From NCBI GenBank assembly GCA_020073665.1, contig JAIQEU010000028.1:1-38649 (forward strand): a DNA stretch of 38,649 nucleotides, read 5' to 3'. The position numbers were made by a program, and so were the translations under genes. The notes beneath the pieces are model-generated. The model did not search any database and was not told where the DNA came from. It saw nothing but the letters and a program-made list of their open reading frames with translations. Below are positions 23,551-32,901 of this stretch, piece by piece. Origin of the DNA: Terriglobia bacterium. GTDB lineage: Bacteria > Acidobacteriota > Terriglobia > Terriglobales > Acidobacteriaceae. Positions within the stretch are counted from its first letter, which is position 1; every line of letters starts with the position of its first letter.

Positions 23551-24474
23551 TCACTTTGACTTCGAAGTGTAATAGCCGGTCCGGTGACGGACCTTGTAGC
23601 CGGTTCCTACGGGTACCCCGCTGACGGTCACCTCGATACGACGAAAATCCGAGTCGGCCAAGCGCTGGGATGGATAGTAGGCCAACAGGTATTGCGTGCG
23701 CAGTTCGTCGCTGATCTGTTTGAAGGCGTCGTCCAGTTGGGGAACGGAAGTAGCATAGAAATACCTGCCGCCGGTTTCGCTGGAAAGCGTGATCAGGGCG
23801 TGTTCGCCGCCGGTGTCGCGCCCGGCGCTGGATTCAATGGGCACCACAATAATGCTGTAAACAATGGCTTCGGCTTCCTGTGCGGCCCGGACCGCCTCTT
23901 TGTAGTCGACCTGGCTCACAGTATCGCCGCCGTCGGTAATCACCACCAGCACTTTCCTTCCCTGCCGGGGTTCGAGCGCCTGCGCTGCCAGGAAGAGCGC
24001 ATCGTAAAGCGCGGTAGCGGCACCGTGATGTACGCGCTCGATGCCACGATCGATCTTCTGCAGGTCAGCAGTAAAGGGCGTCACTTCGTGCACGATTTCG
24101 CTGAACTCGTACAGCGACAGCGCGTCCACCGGCCGCAGGATGGCGTGGGCAAAACGCCGGGCCGAAGCCAGTTCCAGCGGCAGGTCCTTGCGCGTGCTGA
24201 GGCTGGTATCCACAGCCAAAATGATGGAAAGCGGTAGGGCCGATTCTTTGTCGAAGACCGCGATCTTCTGTTCTTTGCCGTCTTCCCGCAGCTGGAAGTT
24301 TTCTTTTTTCAGCCCGGCCGCCGGGGCGCCACGGTCGTCAGTGACGGTGGCAAAGACATTGACTAGCTTGACATCGACTTTGATGGTGGTGTCTGGCTCT
24401 TGCGCGAAACCGGCCAGCGCGGCAGCCAGAACGAGACCAATGGTGGCGGAGTATCGCATCGCAAGGCTGGTCAC
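23551..24474 (-). CDS. secreted VWFA-domain protein (acidobacterial TIGR03436-like)
   Basis: A 307-aa protein with a signal peptide (RYSATIGLVLAAALAGFAQ), then a short beta domain (VKLVNVFATVTDDRGAPAAGL, KENFQLREDGKEQKIAVF) typical of VWFA-related acidobacterial proteins. It is followed by a von Willebrand A domain with the MIDAS motif DTSLS (Asp89, Ser91, Ser93), a MIDAS Thr region (HGAATALYDAL) and VVITDGGDT. The C-terminus (GYKVRHRTGYYTSK) is also typical of the family. The start is GTG 24474, which overlaps the moaDE stop as GTGA, with AGGAGGG further upstream; ATG 24459 lacks a ribosome site. It probably binds a protein ligand through a metal in the envelope; the partner is unknown. Confidence 0.93.
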   Translation of the reverse strand: MTSLAMRYSATIGLVLAAALAGFAQEPDTTIKVDVKLVNVFATVTDDRGAPAAGLKKENFQLREDGKEQKIAVFDKESALPLSIILAVDTSLSTRKDLPLELASARRFAHAILRPVDALSLYEFSEIVHEVTPFTADLQKIDRGIERVHHGAATALYDALFLAAQALEPRQGRKVLVVITDGGDTVSQVDYKEAVRAAQEAEAIVYSIIVVPIESSAGRDTGGEHALITLSSETGGRYFYATSVPQLDDAFKQISDELRTQYLLAYYPSQRLADSDFRRIEVTVSGVPVGTGYKVRHRTGYYTSKSK

Positions 24475-25187
24475 TTAGATGCACGCCCTCCTAAAGGGCT
24501 GCCCTGGGCGCGGGGAATCTCGGCGGGAAAAGGCTCACCATCCGCCCATACCGCCCCGTCTTCGAAGTATTCCTTTTTCCAGATGGGCACGGTGTGCTTG
24601 AGGGTATCGATCAGCCAGCGGCAGGCTTCGAAGGCGGCGCCGCGGTGCGCGGATGCGACTACGATCAGCACACTGGTCTCGCCAATCTCCAGCCGCCCCA
24701 AGCGGTGCACGATGGCCACGTCTCGGACTTTGAACTGGGCCAGCGCCTGCTCAGCCAGGCTTTCCAGTTGTTTCAGGGCCATCTCTTCGTAGGCTTCATA
24801 GTCGAGATACAGGGTGCGCCGGCCCCGGGTGTGGTTGCGGACAATGCCATCGAACACCACGGCAGCGCCGTCTTCCGGAAGCTTCAGCGCATCCAGTGTC
24901 TTGTGGGTATCGATCCGTTCCCGCACAATCGCCGCGCGTGGGGCCCCGCCGCTGACCGGCGGCAGCAGCGCGATCTCGTCTCCCGACTTCAGCCGGGCTT
25001 CCGGCCCGGCATATTCCTGGTTTACGGACATCGCAATGGAACCGACCCAATCTTTCAGCTTCGGGATGCGCTGTTGGTAGAGGCTGATCACGTCGCCAAG
25101 GGTGGCGTTATCCGGCAGGCTAAGGGAGTCGCTTCCCCGCCCCACAAGGTCTTTCAGCATGCCGAAGAATAAGACTTGTACCTGCAT
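24471..25187 (-). CDS. fused molybdopterin synthase MoaD-MoaE
   Basis: A 238-aa fusion of both molybdopterin synthase subunits. Residues 1-81 are MoaD (ubiquitin fold, VQVLFFGMLKDLVG, ending LLPPVSGG). The Gly80-Gly81 that is normally the free thiocarboxylated C-terminus is internal here. Residues ~86-238 are MoaE, with IVHRLGRLEIGE, SAHRGAAFEACRWLID and the active-site lysines in LKHTVPIWKKEYF (Lys197, Lys204/205). The enzyme converts precursor Z (cPMP) to molybdopterin. The same order is known in mycobacterial MoaX, which needs cleavage after the diglycine. The start ATG 25187 begins MoaD; the longer open frame upstream crosses the lon terminator. It is coupled to the downstream VWFA gene by GTGA. 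Confidence 0.93.
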   Translation of the reverse strand: MQVQVLFFGMLKDLVGRGSDSLSLPDNATLGDVISLYQQRIPKLKDWVGSIAMSVNQEYAGPEARLKSGDEIALLPPVSGGAPRAAIVRERIDTHKTLDALKLPEDGAAVVFDGIVRNHTRGRRTLYLDYEAYEEMALKQLESLAEQALAQFKVRDVAIVHRLGRLEIGETSVLIVVASAHRGAAFEACRWLIDTLKHTVPIWKKEYFEDGAVWADGEPFPAEIPRAQGSPLGGRASK

Positions 25188-25279
25188 AAGACAGTCGCTG
25201 GTGGCTGGGAAAAACCACTGGTCCACAGCTGCCGAATAGTGTAACGCGCTCCGGGAAATCGCAGCGAACGGAGTGCTTC

Positions 25280-25321
25280 CTGGCAGACAAAGAATGCCAG
25301 TCCCCTTGAGGAGACTGGCAT
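25280..25321 (-). terminator. rho-independent terminator of lon
   Basis: ATGCCAGTC (25294-25302) and GACTGGCAT (25313-25321) are perfect 9-bp arms with further inner pairing around a TTGA-centred loop. On the minus strand the hairpin comes 30 nt after the lon stop and is followed by TCTTTG, a weak T-run. It separates lon from moaDE. Confidence 0.75.
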
Positions 25322-25350
25322 CTGGATATTTGACCAATGGGCAATTGTTC

Positions 25351-27795
25351 TTAGGCCACGGGCTGTTCGTGCAAGACCTTCTCTCGTTCCTCCGCGTCTT
25401 GCTTTTCCTGGTGAGGCGTGGAAGGCAGAGCGATCTCCAGAACTTCGGCAATCGACTTCACATAGTGAATGTTGAGGTTCTCGAGTTGCTCGGGGGTCAA
25501 GTCCTCTTCCACGTTCATCTTGTTTTCCGCGGGGAGGATGACGTCACGCACGCCGGCGCGCTTGGCGGCCAACACTTTCTCCTTGACGCCGCCGATGGGC
25601 AGGACGTTTCCACTGAGCGTGATCTCGCCGGTCATGGCGGTCAGCGGGCGTACCGAACGGTTGCTCAGTAGCGAGACCAGCGCGGTCGCCATCGTCACGC
25701 CGGCCGAGGGACCATCCTTGGGAATAGCGCCCGCAGGCACATGGATGTGCAGATCGTGCTCGGCAAAGAAATTCTCCTGGATACCGAGTTGTGATGAGTT
25801 GGAGCGCACCCAAGTCAGGGCCGCCTGCATCGACTCCTGCATCACCTGGCCGATCTGTCCGGTCATGGTGAAGCCGCCTTTGCCCTTCATGGTGTTGGCT
25901 TCAACAAAAAGAATGTCGCCTCCCGAGGGCGTCCAAGCGAGGCCAACGACCACCCCGGTGCGCTTGGTGCGCTCGGCGATTTCGCCTTCGCTGCGGATCT
26001 TGATTCCGCCCAGAAATTCCTGGATTACTTCCTTCGTCACCACCAGCTTCTCGGTCTTGCCTTCCGCCAGGCGACGCGCCTGCTTGCGGCAGATGGTGCC
26101 GATGTTGCGCTCCAGGTTGCGGACTCCAGCTTCGCGCGTGTAGTGACGGATGATGTTGCTGATCGACTCCTCGGGGAATTCGATCTGCTCCGCGGTGATG
26201 CCGTTCTCTTCGATCTGGCGCGGCACCAGGTATTGGAACGCAATGCGGATCTTCTCTTCCTCGGTGTAGCCCTGGAGTTCGATGATCTCCATGCGGTCGC
26301 GCAAAGGCTCCGAAATGGTGTCCAGGATGTTGGCCGTGGTAATGAACAGCACCTTCGACAGGTCGAAGGGAACGTCGAGGTAGTTGTCGCGGAAGCTGAA
26401 GTTCTGCTCAGGGTCGAGGGCTTCCAGCAGCGCGGAACCGGGATCGCCGCGAAAATCGCGCCCCACCTTGTCGATTTCGTCCAGCATGAATACCGGATCT
26501 TTGGTCTCCGCCCGGCGAATGCCCTGGATGATTTGTCCGGGCAACGCCCCGATGTAGGTGCGCCGGTGACCGCGGATCTCGGCCTCGTCGTGCACACCGC
26601 CCAGGGAGATGCGCACGAACTTGCGTCCCAACGCCCGCGCGATGGATTTGCCCAGCGAAGTCTTGCCCACGCCCGGAGGTCCTACGAAGCACAGGATCGG
26701 GCCTTTCATCGTCGGCTTGAGGCGCCGGACGGAAAGATAGTCGAGGATGCGGTCTTTGACCTTCTTCAGGTCGTAGTGATCGGTGTCCAGCACTTCCTTG
26801 GCTTTGACGATGTCCACATCGCCGCCGGAAGTCTTGGCCCACGGCAGCACCGCCAACCACTCGATGTAATTGCGCGTGACCGAATAGTCGGCAGCCATGG
26901 GCGACATGCGCGAGAGGCGGCCCAACTCTTTCAGGGCCTCTTTCTTCACCTCGTCAGGCATTCCGGCAGCTTCGATTTTTTGGCGAAGCTCCTCGGTGTC
27001 GCGCTGGCCTTCATCCTGTTCACCCAGTTCTTTCTGGATGGCCTTCATCTGCTCGCGCAGGTAATACTCGCGCTGCGTCTGCTGCACCCGGTCCTGCACC
27101 TCGGACTGGATCTTGTTGCGCAGTTGCTGGACTTCCAGTTCCTTGGCCAGGTGCTGGTTGATCTTCTCCAAGCGGACGCGCACGTCTGTGGTTTCAAGCG
27201 TGTCCTGCTTGTCAGCGGTAGAAAGAGACGGTAAGGAAGACGCAATAAAATCCACTAGGCGGCCAGGTTCCTCGATGTTCATGGCCACGGTGGAGAGTTC
27301 GTCCGACAGGGTCGGGGAGCCGGCGACAATCTGCTGGAACAGGGTGAGAACGTTGCGCTGCAGAGCCTCCACCTCGGAACTCTTCGGTGGAATCGCTTCC
27401 GGGACGGTATCGGCCCGCCCGCGCATGAAGGGCGTCAACTGGGTGAACTCCACCAACCGCACCCGCTCCAGGCCTTCGGCAAAAACGAACAGGCTCTGGT
27501 TGGGCATTTTGACGACTTTATGGACCACCGCCAAAGTTCCCACGGTGTAGAGGTCGGTGGGCTGGGGAGCGTCGACGCGAGCCTCGCGCTGCGCTACCAC
27601 CACAATGGTCTTGTCCTCGCCCAGAGAGTTGATCAACTGGACGGAACTTTCGCGGCCTACCGTCAACGGCAGGACCGCATGGGGAAATAGAACCGTGTCG
27701 CGAACCGGAAGAATCGGTAACGACCGCTCCTGCTCCGGCTCTGATTCTTTTTCCTTCGCTTTTACGGTGCGCTCGGGGCGCGTCTTCTCTGCCAT
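25351..27795 (-). CDS. lon: ATP-dependent protease Lon
   Basis: An 814-aa LonA-type protease that degrades damaged and regulatory proteins. The N-terminal substrate-binding domain is at ~25-220 ([20 protein letters not shown]), followed by a coiled-coil region ([18 protein letters not shown]). The AAA+ module has Walker [10 protein letters not shown] (372-380) and Walker [10 protein letters not shown] (435-443). The protease domain carries the catalytic dyad Ser697 ([11 protein letters not shown]) and Lys740 ([14 protein letters not shown]). The length matches the family. The start ATG 27795 has AAGGAG at good spacing. A HAIR-like inverted repeat lies just upstream and a terminator follows, so it is probably transcribed alone and induced by heat or misfolded protein. 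Confidence 0.98.
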   Translation of the reverse strand: MAEKTRPERTVKAKEKESEPEQERSLPILPVRDTVLFPHAVLPLTVGRESSVQLINSLGEDKTIVVVAQREARVDAPQPTDLYTVGTLAVVHKVVKMPNQSLFVFAEGLERVRLVEFTQLTPFMRGRADTVPEAIPPKSSEVEALQRNVLTLFQQIVAGSPTLSDELSTVAMNIEEPGRLVDFIASSLPSLSTADKQDTLETTDVRVRLEKINQHLAKELEVQQLRNKIQSEVQDRVQQTQREYYLREQMKAIQKELGEQDEGQRDTEELRQKIEAAGMPDEVKKEALKELGRLSRMSPMAADYSVTRNYIEWLAVLPWAKTSGGDVDIVKAKEVLDTDHYDLKKVKDRILDYLSVRRLKPTMKGPILCFVGPPGVGKTSLGKSIARALGRKFVRISLGGVHDEAEIRGHRRTYIGALPGQIIQGIRRAETKDPVFMLDEIDKVGRDFRGDPGSALLEALDPEQNFSFRDNYLDVPFDLSKVLFITTANILDTISEPLRDRMEIIELQGYTEEEKIRIAFQYLVPRQIEENGITAEQIEFPEESISNIIRHYTREAGVRNLERNIGTICRKQARRLAEGKTEKLVVTKEVIQEFLGGIKIRSEGEIAERTKRTGVVVGLAWTPSGGDILFVEANTMKGKGGFTMTGQIGQVMQESMQAALTWVRSNSSQLGIQENFFAEHDLHIHVPAGAIPKDGPSAGVTMATALVSLLSNRSVRPLTAMTGEITLSGNVLPIGGVKEKVLAAKRAGVRDVILPAENKMNVEEDLTPEQLENLNIHYVKSIAEVLEIALPSTPHQEKQDAEEREKVLHEQPVA

Positions 27796-27802
27796 ATTTC
27801 TC

Positions 27803-27823
27803 CTTGAGTGTATCGTGCTCAAG
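27803..27823 (-). promoter_or_regulatory. HAIR-like inverted repeat (HspR-type operator) at lon
   Basis: On the plus strand CTTGAGT (27803-27809), a 7-nt spacer, then GCTCAAG (27817-27823). The HspR-associated inverted repeat (HAIR) is CTTGAGT-N7-ACTCAAG, so this site differs at one position with exact spacing. It lies 8 nt before the lon ATG; the arm nearest the gene runs into the AAGGAG ribosome site. A weak promoter (TTCTCA, 17 nt, TACACT) would put the -10 box inside the site. HspR is known to repress lon in Streptomyces. No hspR gene is in this window. Confidence 0.65.
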
Positions 27824-28105
27824 TTTTGATGAGAATGACACCCGTAAAGATGCAGCCCGCCCGGGTGATTCCCTACAGGCTGTTGGATTCTAAACCCTTG
27901 GTGGCGGGTTTGCACCCACTCAAAAGTGCCGAAAGAGGGTAAGCCAAAGTCACCGGAGAGGCCGTGTTGCCGGCATGTGCGTGCTTACCCGGCTTGCCCG
28001 GCGAAACAAAAACTGGGCCCACCCCTTACCAAGCTGGAGGGCCTTGGCCGCCGGTGTCCCCACGGGAACCGCGGCGACCGGTTTAGTTATCTTGACACCC
28101 GTTGC
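27824..28105. other. intergenic stretch upstream of lon, no gene seen
   Basis: About 280 nt between the lon operator and the 3' end of the small secreted gene. The open frames here have no ribosome site or recognisable product. No CIRCE element, terminator with a U-tract or RNA gene could be identified. Confidence 0.5.
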
Positions 28106-28480
28106 TCAGAAGACGTGTTTGGCCGTGTCCCCGCGGAAAATCAGCGCCTGCAGCACGCGTTCCTTCGACGCATTCATGACGTAGATCTTCTCGGTCGTGG
28201 CTGCCTTCGCTGGCAGCGGCACCAATTGGCATTTTACCCGGGCTTCGACCGGCTTGTTCTTGCCGAGCTGTTTGAACACCATGATGTGGTTGTCGCCTTC
28301 CATGGTGTGCAGCACCTGGTATTCGCCTTTTGGCAGCAGTACATCGCCAATCCGCATCGGGTTCTCGAAGGTGATTTGGCGGGTGTCGGCGACGCCGTAC
28401 TGGTTTGGTCCCGCATTCAGAAACAGGCTCGTCCCCAACACACACACCGCAATCAAAGCCATGATTTTCAATAAGCGCAT
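28106..28480 (-). CDS. small secreted protein of unknown function
   Basis: A 124-aa protein with a clear signal peptide (LLKIMALIAVCVLGTSLFLNA), so exported. The mature part is beta-rich: TFENPMRIGDVLLPKGEYQV, GDNHIMVFKQLG, and VEARVKCQLVPLP. The LPKGEYQVLHTMEGDNHIMVF pattern resembles small acidobacterial secreted proteins, but I cannot name a family. The start ATG 28480 has a strong GGAGG at good spacing. The single Cys in the mature part excludes an internal disulfide. The 168-nt gap between it and the prephenate dehydratase gene shows nothing I recognise. Confidence 0.8.
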   Translation of the reverse strand: MRLLKIMALIAVCVLGTSLFLNAGPNQYGVADTRQITFENPMRIGDVLLPKGEYQVLHTMEGDNHIMVFKQLGKNKPVEARVKCQLVPLPAKAATTEKIYVMNASKERVLQALIFRGDTAKHVF

Positions 28481-28648
28481 AAGTTCCTCCGTTCCATGAC
28501 CCTCCCTCGCGGGAGGCTAAGAACAGCGTACGACGGGAAGACGACGCTGGCCGTGTGCGTGCTCACGGCTGGTTGTGACGGGTGGACAGAAAATACTGAC
28601 GACCGTCACCAAGCGGGGAAATCCAGCTAAATCTATGCCGTCCAATAC

Positions 28649-29455
28649 TTAAGCGGCGGGGTAGATTCCCAGCACCTTGACCAGGTCGGCCACTTCGGCG
28701 AGGTGGCGGAGGGCATGGTGCGACAGTTCATTGTCTCCGCTGAGGAAATCAGCGTAGAAGACATATTCCCAGGGATGGCCGCGCATGGGGCGAGACTCGA
28801 TCTTGCTCAGGCTGATCTCGCGCAGGGCGAACACGCTAAGTGCCTTGAACAGCGCGCCTGGGACGTTCTTCAGACCAAACGCGATCGAGGTCTTGTTGGC
28901 GCCGGGCAGGACGCGGCGCTTTTTCCGAATGAGAAAGAAGCGAGTGAAGTTCCGCTTGTCATCCTCAATCCCGGCGGCCAGGATGCGACCGCGGTAAACG
29001 CCCGCCGCGGGACGGCTGGCAATGCCGGCGCCATCGTGAAGCTTGTTCTCGACAACATACTTGACAGCTCCAGCCGTGTCGTAAAACGGTACTGCCTCAA
29101 TCTTCGGGTTCCTGCGCAAGAAGTCGCGACACTGCTCGAGCGCCACCGGGTGTGAGTACACCCGACGGATAGCGGCCCGCTTCACGCCAGGGGCGGCGAT
29201 CAGGTTGTGCACAATGCGCAGGCGAAATTCGCGCTGGATAAATACCTTGCGGGCGAGCAGCAGGTCGAAGTGTTCGGCGACGGAACCGGCCAGCGAGTTC
29301 TCAATCGGAATTACAGCCGCGTCCACCGAGCCGCGTTCCAGGCGGTCAAAAACCTCAGCGGAGCGGGCACAGGGCACGACGGTCGAGCGCGGCACCATGC
29401 GCCGGGCCGCCTCGTGGCTGAACGAACCGAGTTCGCCTTGGATGGCAATCTTCAT
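28649..29455 (-). CDS. pheA: prephenate dehydratase with ACT domain
   Basis: A 268-aa monofunctional enzyme converting prephenate to phenylpyruvate in phenylalanine synthesis. The catalytic domain begins KIAIQGELGSFSHEAA and holds VIPIENSLAGSV, SHPVALEQC and the catalytic TRF motif (NFTRFFLI, Thr171-Arg-Phe). The C-terminal ACT domain (~188-265) has PGALFKAL and the ESRP motif (SKIESRPMRG), the phenylalanine-binding site for feedback inhibition. No chorismate mutase domain is present. ATG 29455 opens the conserved N-terminus, with a weak ribosome site. It lies 37 nt after the GNAT gene on the same strand. Confidence 0.95.
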   Translation of the reverse strand: MKIAIQGELGSFSHEAARRMVPRSTVVPCARSAEVFDRLERGSVDAAVIPIENSLAGSVAEHFDLLLARKVFIQREFRLRIVHNLIAAPGVKRAAIRRVYSHPVALEQCRDFLRRNPKIEAVPFYDTAGAVKYVVENKLHDGAGIASRPAAGVYRGRILAAGIEDDKRNFTRFFLIRKKRRVLPGANKTSIAFGLKNVPGALFKALSVFALREISLSKIESRPMRGHPWEYVFYADFLSGDNELSHHALRHLAEVADLVKVLGIYPAA

Positions 29456-29492
29456 GTTAGCTTGCTCATAAAAGCCTGTCTCAGTCCCGGCA

Positions 29493-29981
29493 CTACAGCT
29501 CTTTCTCGAGCACAAAAGCATCCATGTCGTTGGAGTAGTACCGCGGAACCGTTCGCACCAGGAAGTAGCCATGGCGCTTGTAGAACGCCATCGCCGCCTG
29601 ATTGTCGACTGCCGTCTCCAAGGACACGCTGCGGCAGTTGGCCGCTCTTAACCGCTCCTCAGCCGCCTCCAGCAACTTCGAACCGATGCCGCTGCGACGG
29701 GCGGAGGCGACCACGTCAATCGTGATGATGTGCCCAGCGTCTCGCCGGCCTACTTCCCCAACAATGAATCCTACAATGCCGGACGGCTGAGTGCAGGGCT
29801 TGGCAGACGGCCGCGAATTTGTCGGCGGAGCTTCTGTCACCAGGGTGAAAGATCCTCGCCGCCGCATGTAGGTGGCGAGTTCCAGCCGCGAATAGGAGAT
29901 CCCCGGAGGGAAGCAGCTTTGATCGATGCTCCACAGAGTATCGAAATCCTCTCGCCGGAATTCTCGCACGGTGAATTCCAC
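29493..29981 (-). CDS. GNAT N-acetyltransferase (RimI-like)
   Basis: A 162-aa single-domain GNAT enzyme using acetyl-CoA. The motif A region is VVASARRSGIGSKLLEAAEERL, with the R/Q-x-x-G-x-G pyrophosphate-binding loop (RRSGIG). Motif B is SLETAVDNQAAMAFYKRHGYF, very similar to RimI-type acetyltransferases. The N-terminal part (REFRREDFDTLWSIDQSCFPPGISYS) also fits RimI-like proteins. An insert at ~52-68 (PPTNSRPSAKPCTQPSG) is unusual. The start is GTG 29981. It probably acetylates protein N-termini or small amines; the substrate is unknown. Likely co-transcribed with pheA. Confidence 0.9.
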   Translation of the reverse strand: MEFTVREFRREDFDTLWSIDQSCFPPGISYSRLELATYMRRRGSFTLVTEAPPTNSRPSAKPCTQPSGIVGFIVGEVGRRDAGHIITIDVVASARRSGIGSKLLEAAEERLRAANCRSVSLETAVDNQAAMAFYKRHGYFLVRTVPRYYSNDMDAFVLEKEL

Positions 29982-30120
29982 GTCGCCATTGTAGCTGGCG
30001 GGCTTGGAAGATGTAGCCGTACTGCTTGTCCCGGCAGGACTTAGCAGCCTCGAAAAAAATCATGTCCAAGTGGTTGCCCGGTTTGCACCCGAAGTCGTAC
30101 CATTCGCATCAGAGGATGCA

Positions 30121-30774
30121 GTGGGGCGCTTAATCCTAATCGACGCGTTGGCTGCGGTCGCAGTGCTGGCCATTTGGTATTACTGGCTCGCCCGCTATAA
30201 CCGTCGCAAGGGAGCCGCAACGCTGCGCTGGGTTGAAAGCGCGTGCTCGGGAAGGGGCGGCATCGTGGAAGCGCGCTGGCTTGACCGCTGCCGTTTGCAG
30301 GCCAGGCTGGGCTTTGATTCCCACTGGTTCGAGAATGCCCGGGTCACGGTTCGGCTGAGACCGCGTCCCATGCCCGTCGAGTGGTTGCTGAGCTACTGGC
30401 GCAAACAGAGGGAGACGGTCACCTTCGAGGCGGACCTGGACTGCGCTCCCGGGTTTCACTTGGAGGTTGTGCGGCATCGCTGGCTCACGCAGAAACACAC
30501 TCACATCGCGCGCCGCTCCAAGAATTGGGCTGTCTTACGCCCCGGCCCGGTGGTATTGACCACGCGCACCCGCTGGACCCAGGAGCTCACACCCGTAGTC
30601 AACGCGCTGATGACGTCCCCAGGACACAATCTCATCAGTGTGCGGTTCCGTCCGACTTCTCCCCATCTGGCAGCGACGGTTGCGCTGGATGCCTTGTCCG
30701 ATGAGCATGCCGCGGCCAGCTTCCTGGGCGTGGTTCGCGACCTGGCGGCAGGGGCATCCGCCCATCGGCAGTAG
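30121..30774 (+). CDS. membrane-anchored protein of unknown function
   Basis: A 217-aa protein. Near the N-terminus is one strong membrane segment (LILIDALAAVAVLAIWYYWLA, ~4-24) followed by a basic stretch (RYNRRKG), indicating an N-terminal anchor with the body in the cytoplasm. The soluble part is Arg/Trp-rich and beta-like (VESACSGRGGIVEARWLDRC, LGFDSHWFENARVTVRLRPRPMPVEWLLSYWRKQRET). The GTG 30121 start is chosen because it has AGAGGA just upstream and places the membrane segment at the N-terminus. An ATG 39 codons earlier also exists. No family is recognised. It is divergent from the GNAT gene. Confidence 0.7.
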   Translation: MGRLILIDALAAVAVLAIWYYWLARYNRRKGAATLRWVESACSGRGGIVEARWLDRCRLQARLGFDSHWFENARVTVRLRPRPMPVEWLLSYWRKQRETVTFEADLDCAPGFHLEVVRHRWLTQKHTHIARRSKNWAVLRPGPVVLTTRTRWTQELTPVVNALMTSPGHNLISVRFRPTSPHLAATVALDALSDEHAAASFLGVVRDLAAGASAHRQ

Positions 30775-31060
30775 TATTCCAGCCGTTCAGTTTCGCACGG
30801 ATGAACCCGAAAATCGGTCATTTCTGAGTCATCAACAGTCCCTTCCGGCTATTCTCCGATTCCCGCTGCAGTCCGAAATTAATGCCACGTAAGTATTTGC
30901 GAAAAGTGAGCGATTTTGGACAGCCTAACCATGGCGCCCGCCATACCATCAGCGGATAGCGGTGGGGCCCTGAGTGTCAATATTCGTGTTTCTCAGTGGT
31001 GGTGGTTCAGCAACTTCTTTGGATGCCCGTAGGTTTTCTCGGGCGGAATGAGGAACATCT

Positions 31061-31771
31061 ATGAACTCCCCCTACGGCCTGCCCGCTGAATGTCTTACTT
31101 GTCACCTGCGTACCAGCAATTTCTTCTGCGCCCTCTCCCAAGAATCCCTGGACGCCTTCAACCGAATTAAACACACCGCGGTTTTCCCTGAAGGTGCGGT
31201 CATCTTTAACGAAGGACAGAGCCCGCGCGGAATCTTCATGCTTTGCCAGGGGCAGGCCAAGCTCTCCACCACTTCGCGGGATGGGAAAACCTTCATCTTG
31301 CGGATCGCAAAACCCGGAGAAGTCCTCGGCTTGCACGCAATTGTGAGCGGTGTGCCCTACGAATTGACCGCGGAGACGATGCAGCCATGCCAACTGAGCT
31401 TTGTGAACCGGGAAGACTTCCTTCGGTTCCTGAAGGAACACAGTGACGCCTGTCTGCAAGCCGCCCAGCATATCAGCCGCGACTGCCAGGACGCATACGA
31501 GGTAGTCCGCTCCATCGGGTTTTCGCACTCGGTCTCCGGGAGAGTAGCGAAATTCCTGCTCGCCGCGGCGACGGACGGAAGCGTCACGAATGGAGTAGTT
31601 CGCGCCAGGCTCGCGCTGACCCACGAAGACATTGCCCAGCTTATGGGCACCAGCCGGGAAACCATCACGCGCACCCTGGCAGAATTCAGGAGAAAAGACA
31701 TAGTTGAATTAAGGGGTTCGACCTTGATCATCCACAACAAGCCTGCGCTGGAGCAGCTTGTGGCAGCCTAG
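31061..31771 (+). CDS. Crp/Fnr-family regulator with FNR-like cysteines
   Basis: A 236-aa transcription factor. The N-terminus has Cys11-xx-Cys14 and Cys23 (ECLTCHLRTSNFFCAL), plus Cys110 (MQPCQLSF) in the cyclic-nucleotide-binding-like domain. This resembles the Cys20/23/29/122 set that holds the oxygen-sensitive cluster of E. coli FNR, though the second spacing is longer. The sensor domain includes FPEGAVIFNEGQSPRGIFML. The C-terminal HTH is LTHEDIAQLMGTSRETITRTL, whose recognition helix resembles CRP (SRET). The start ATG 31061 has GAGGAA upstream. It may sense oxygen or NO, inferred from the cysteines. The 286-nt upstream gap (30775-31060) shows no clear FNR/CRP box. Confidence 0.92.
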   Translation: MNSPYGLPAECLTCHLRTSNFFCALSQESLDAFNRIKHTAVFPEGAVIFNEGQSPRGIFMLCQGQAKLSTTSRDGKTFILRIAKPGEVLGLHAIVSGVPYELTAETMQPCQLSFVNREDFLRFLKEHSDACLQAAQHISRDCQDAYEVVRSIGFSHSVSGRVAKFLLAAATDGSVTNGVVRARLALTHEDIAQLMGTSRETITRTLAEFRRKDIVELRGSTLIIHNKPALEQLVAA

Positions 31772-31788
31772 GCGGCAGGAGTGCAGCG

Positions 31789-32073
31789 ATGCTCGGCAAG
31801 CGTGAGAAGCCTTCGGGTTCGGCTACGTTCCCTCATTTCGATGACTGGGAACAGCGCGATGACATAGTGGCGGCAGCTTCCAGCTGTCCTGTACGTGATT
31901 GCAGTTCACTGGTCATCGAGTACAAGGAAGCAGGTAGCGTTCGGCCCGGCCACCCCGAAGACTGGGGGTTCAAGTGCGCTCGATGCGGAATAGAGTTTAC
32001 GGTGACGCAAGGCGACCTGATCTTTCAATCTGTGCCGAAGCAATGGCTCTCGTCAGACACCCACGACGCCTAG
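31789..32073 (+). CDS. small zinc-ribbon-like protein
   Basis: A 94-aa protein with two Cys pairs, CPVRDC and CARC, about 30 residues apart (SCPVRDCSSLVIEYK, then WGFKCARCGIEFTVTQGDLIF), suggesting a zinc ribbon. The ATG at 31789 has AGGAG upstream and lies 17 nt after the stop of the Crp/Fnr gene, so the two are probably co-transcribed. The family is not recognised; it may bind DNA, RNA or a protein partner. Confidence 0.7.
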   Translation: MLGKREKPSGSATFPHFDDWEQRDDIVAAASSCPVRDCSSLVIEYKEAGSVRPGHPEDWGFKCARCGIEFTVTQGDLIFQSVPKQWLSSDTHDA

Positions 32074-32142
32074 GCCAAAAGTAATGTCATGAACATGCGA
32101 TGACCCGGGATGTAGAAGCCGCCAAGGTGCAGGTCGCTCGGG

Positions 32143-32897
<755 letters not shown>

Positions 32898-32901
<4 letters not shown>

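Noticed and set aside
25188-25293. A molybdenum-cofactor riboswitch upstream of moaDE
   Set aside because: Only about 105 nt lie between the lon terminator and the start codon, and no conserved multi-stem layout could be recognised.
27796-28105. A CIRCE (HrcA) operator upstream of lon
   Set aside because: The CIRCE arms TTAGCACTC/GAGTGCTAA are absent; the inverted repeat present has HAIR-type arms and spacing.
30004-30120. An N-terminal extension of the membrane-anchored protein from ATG 30004
   Set aside because: It would bury the membrane segment 40 residues in, and the GTG at 30121 has a good ribosome site directly upstream.
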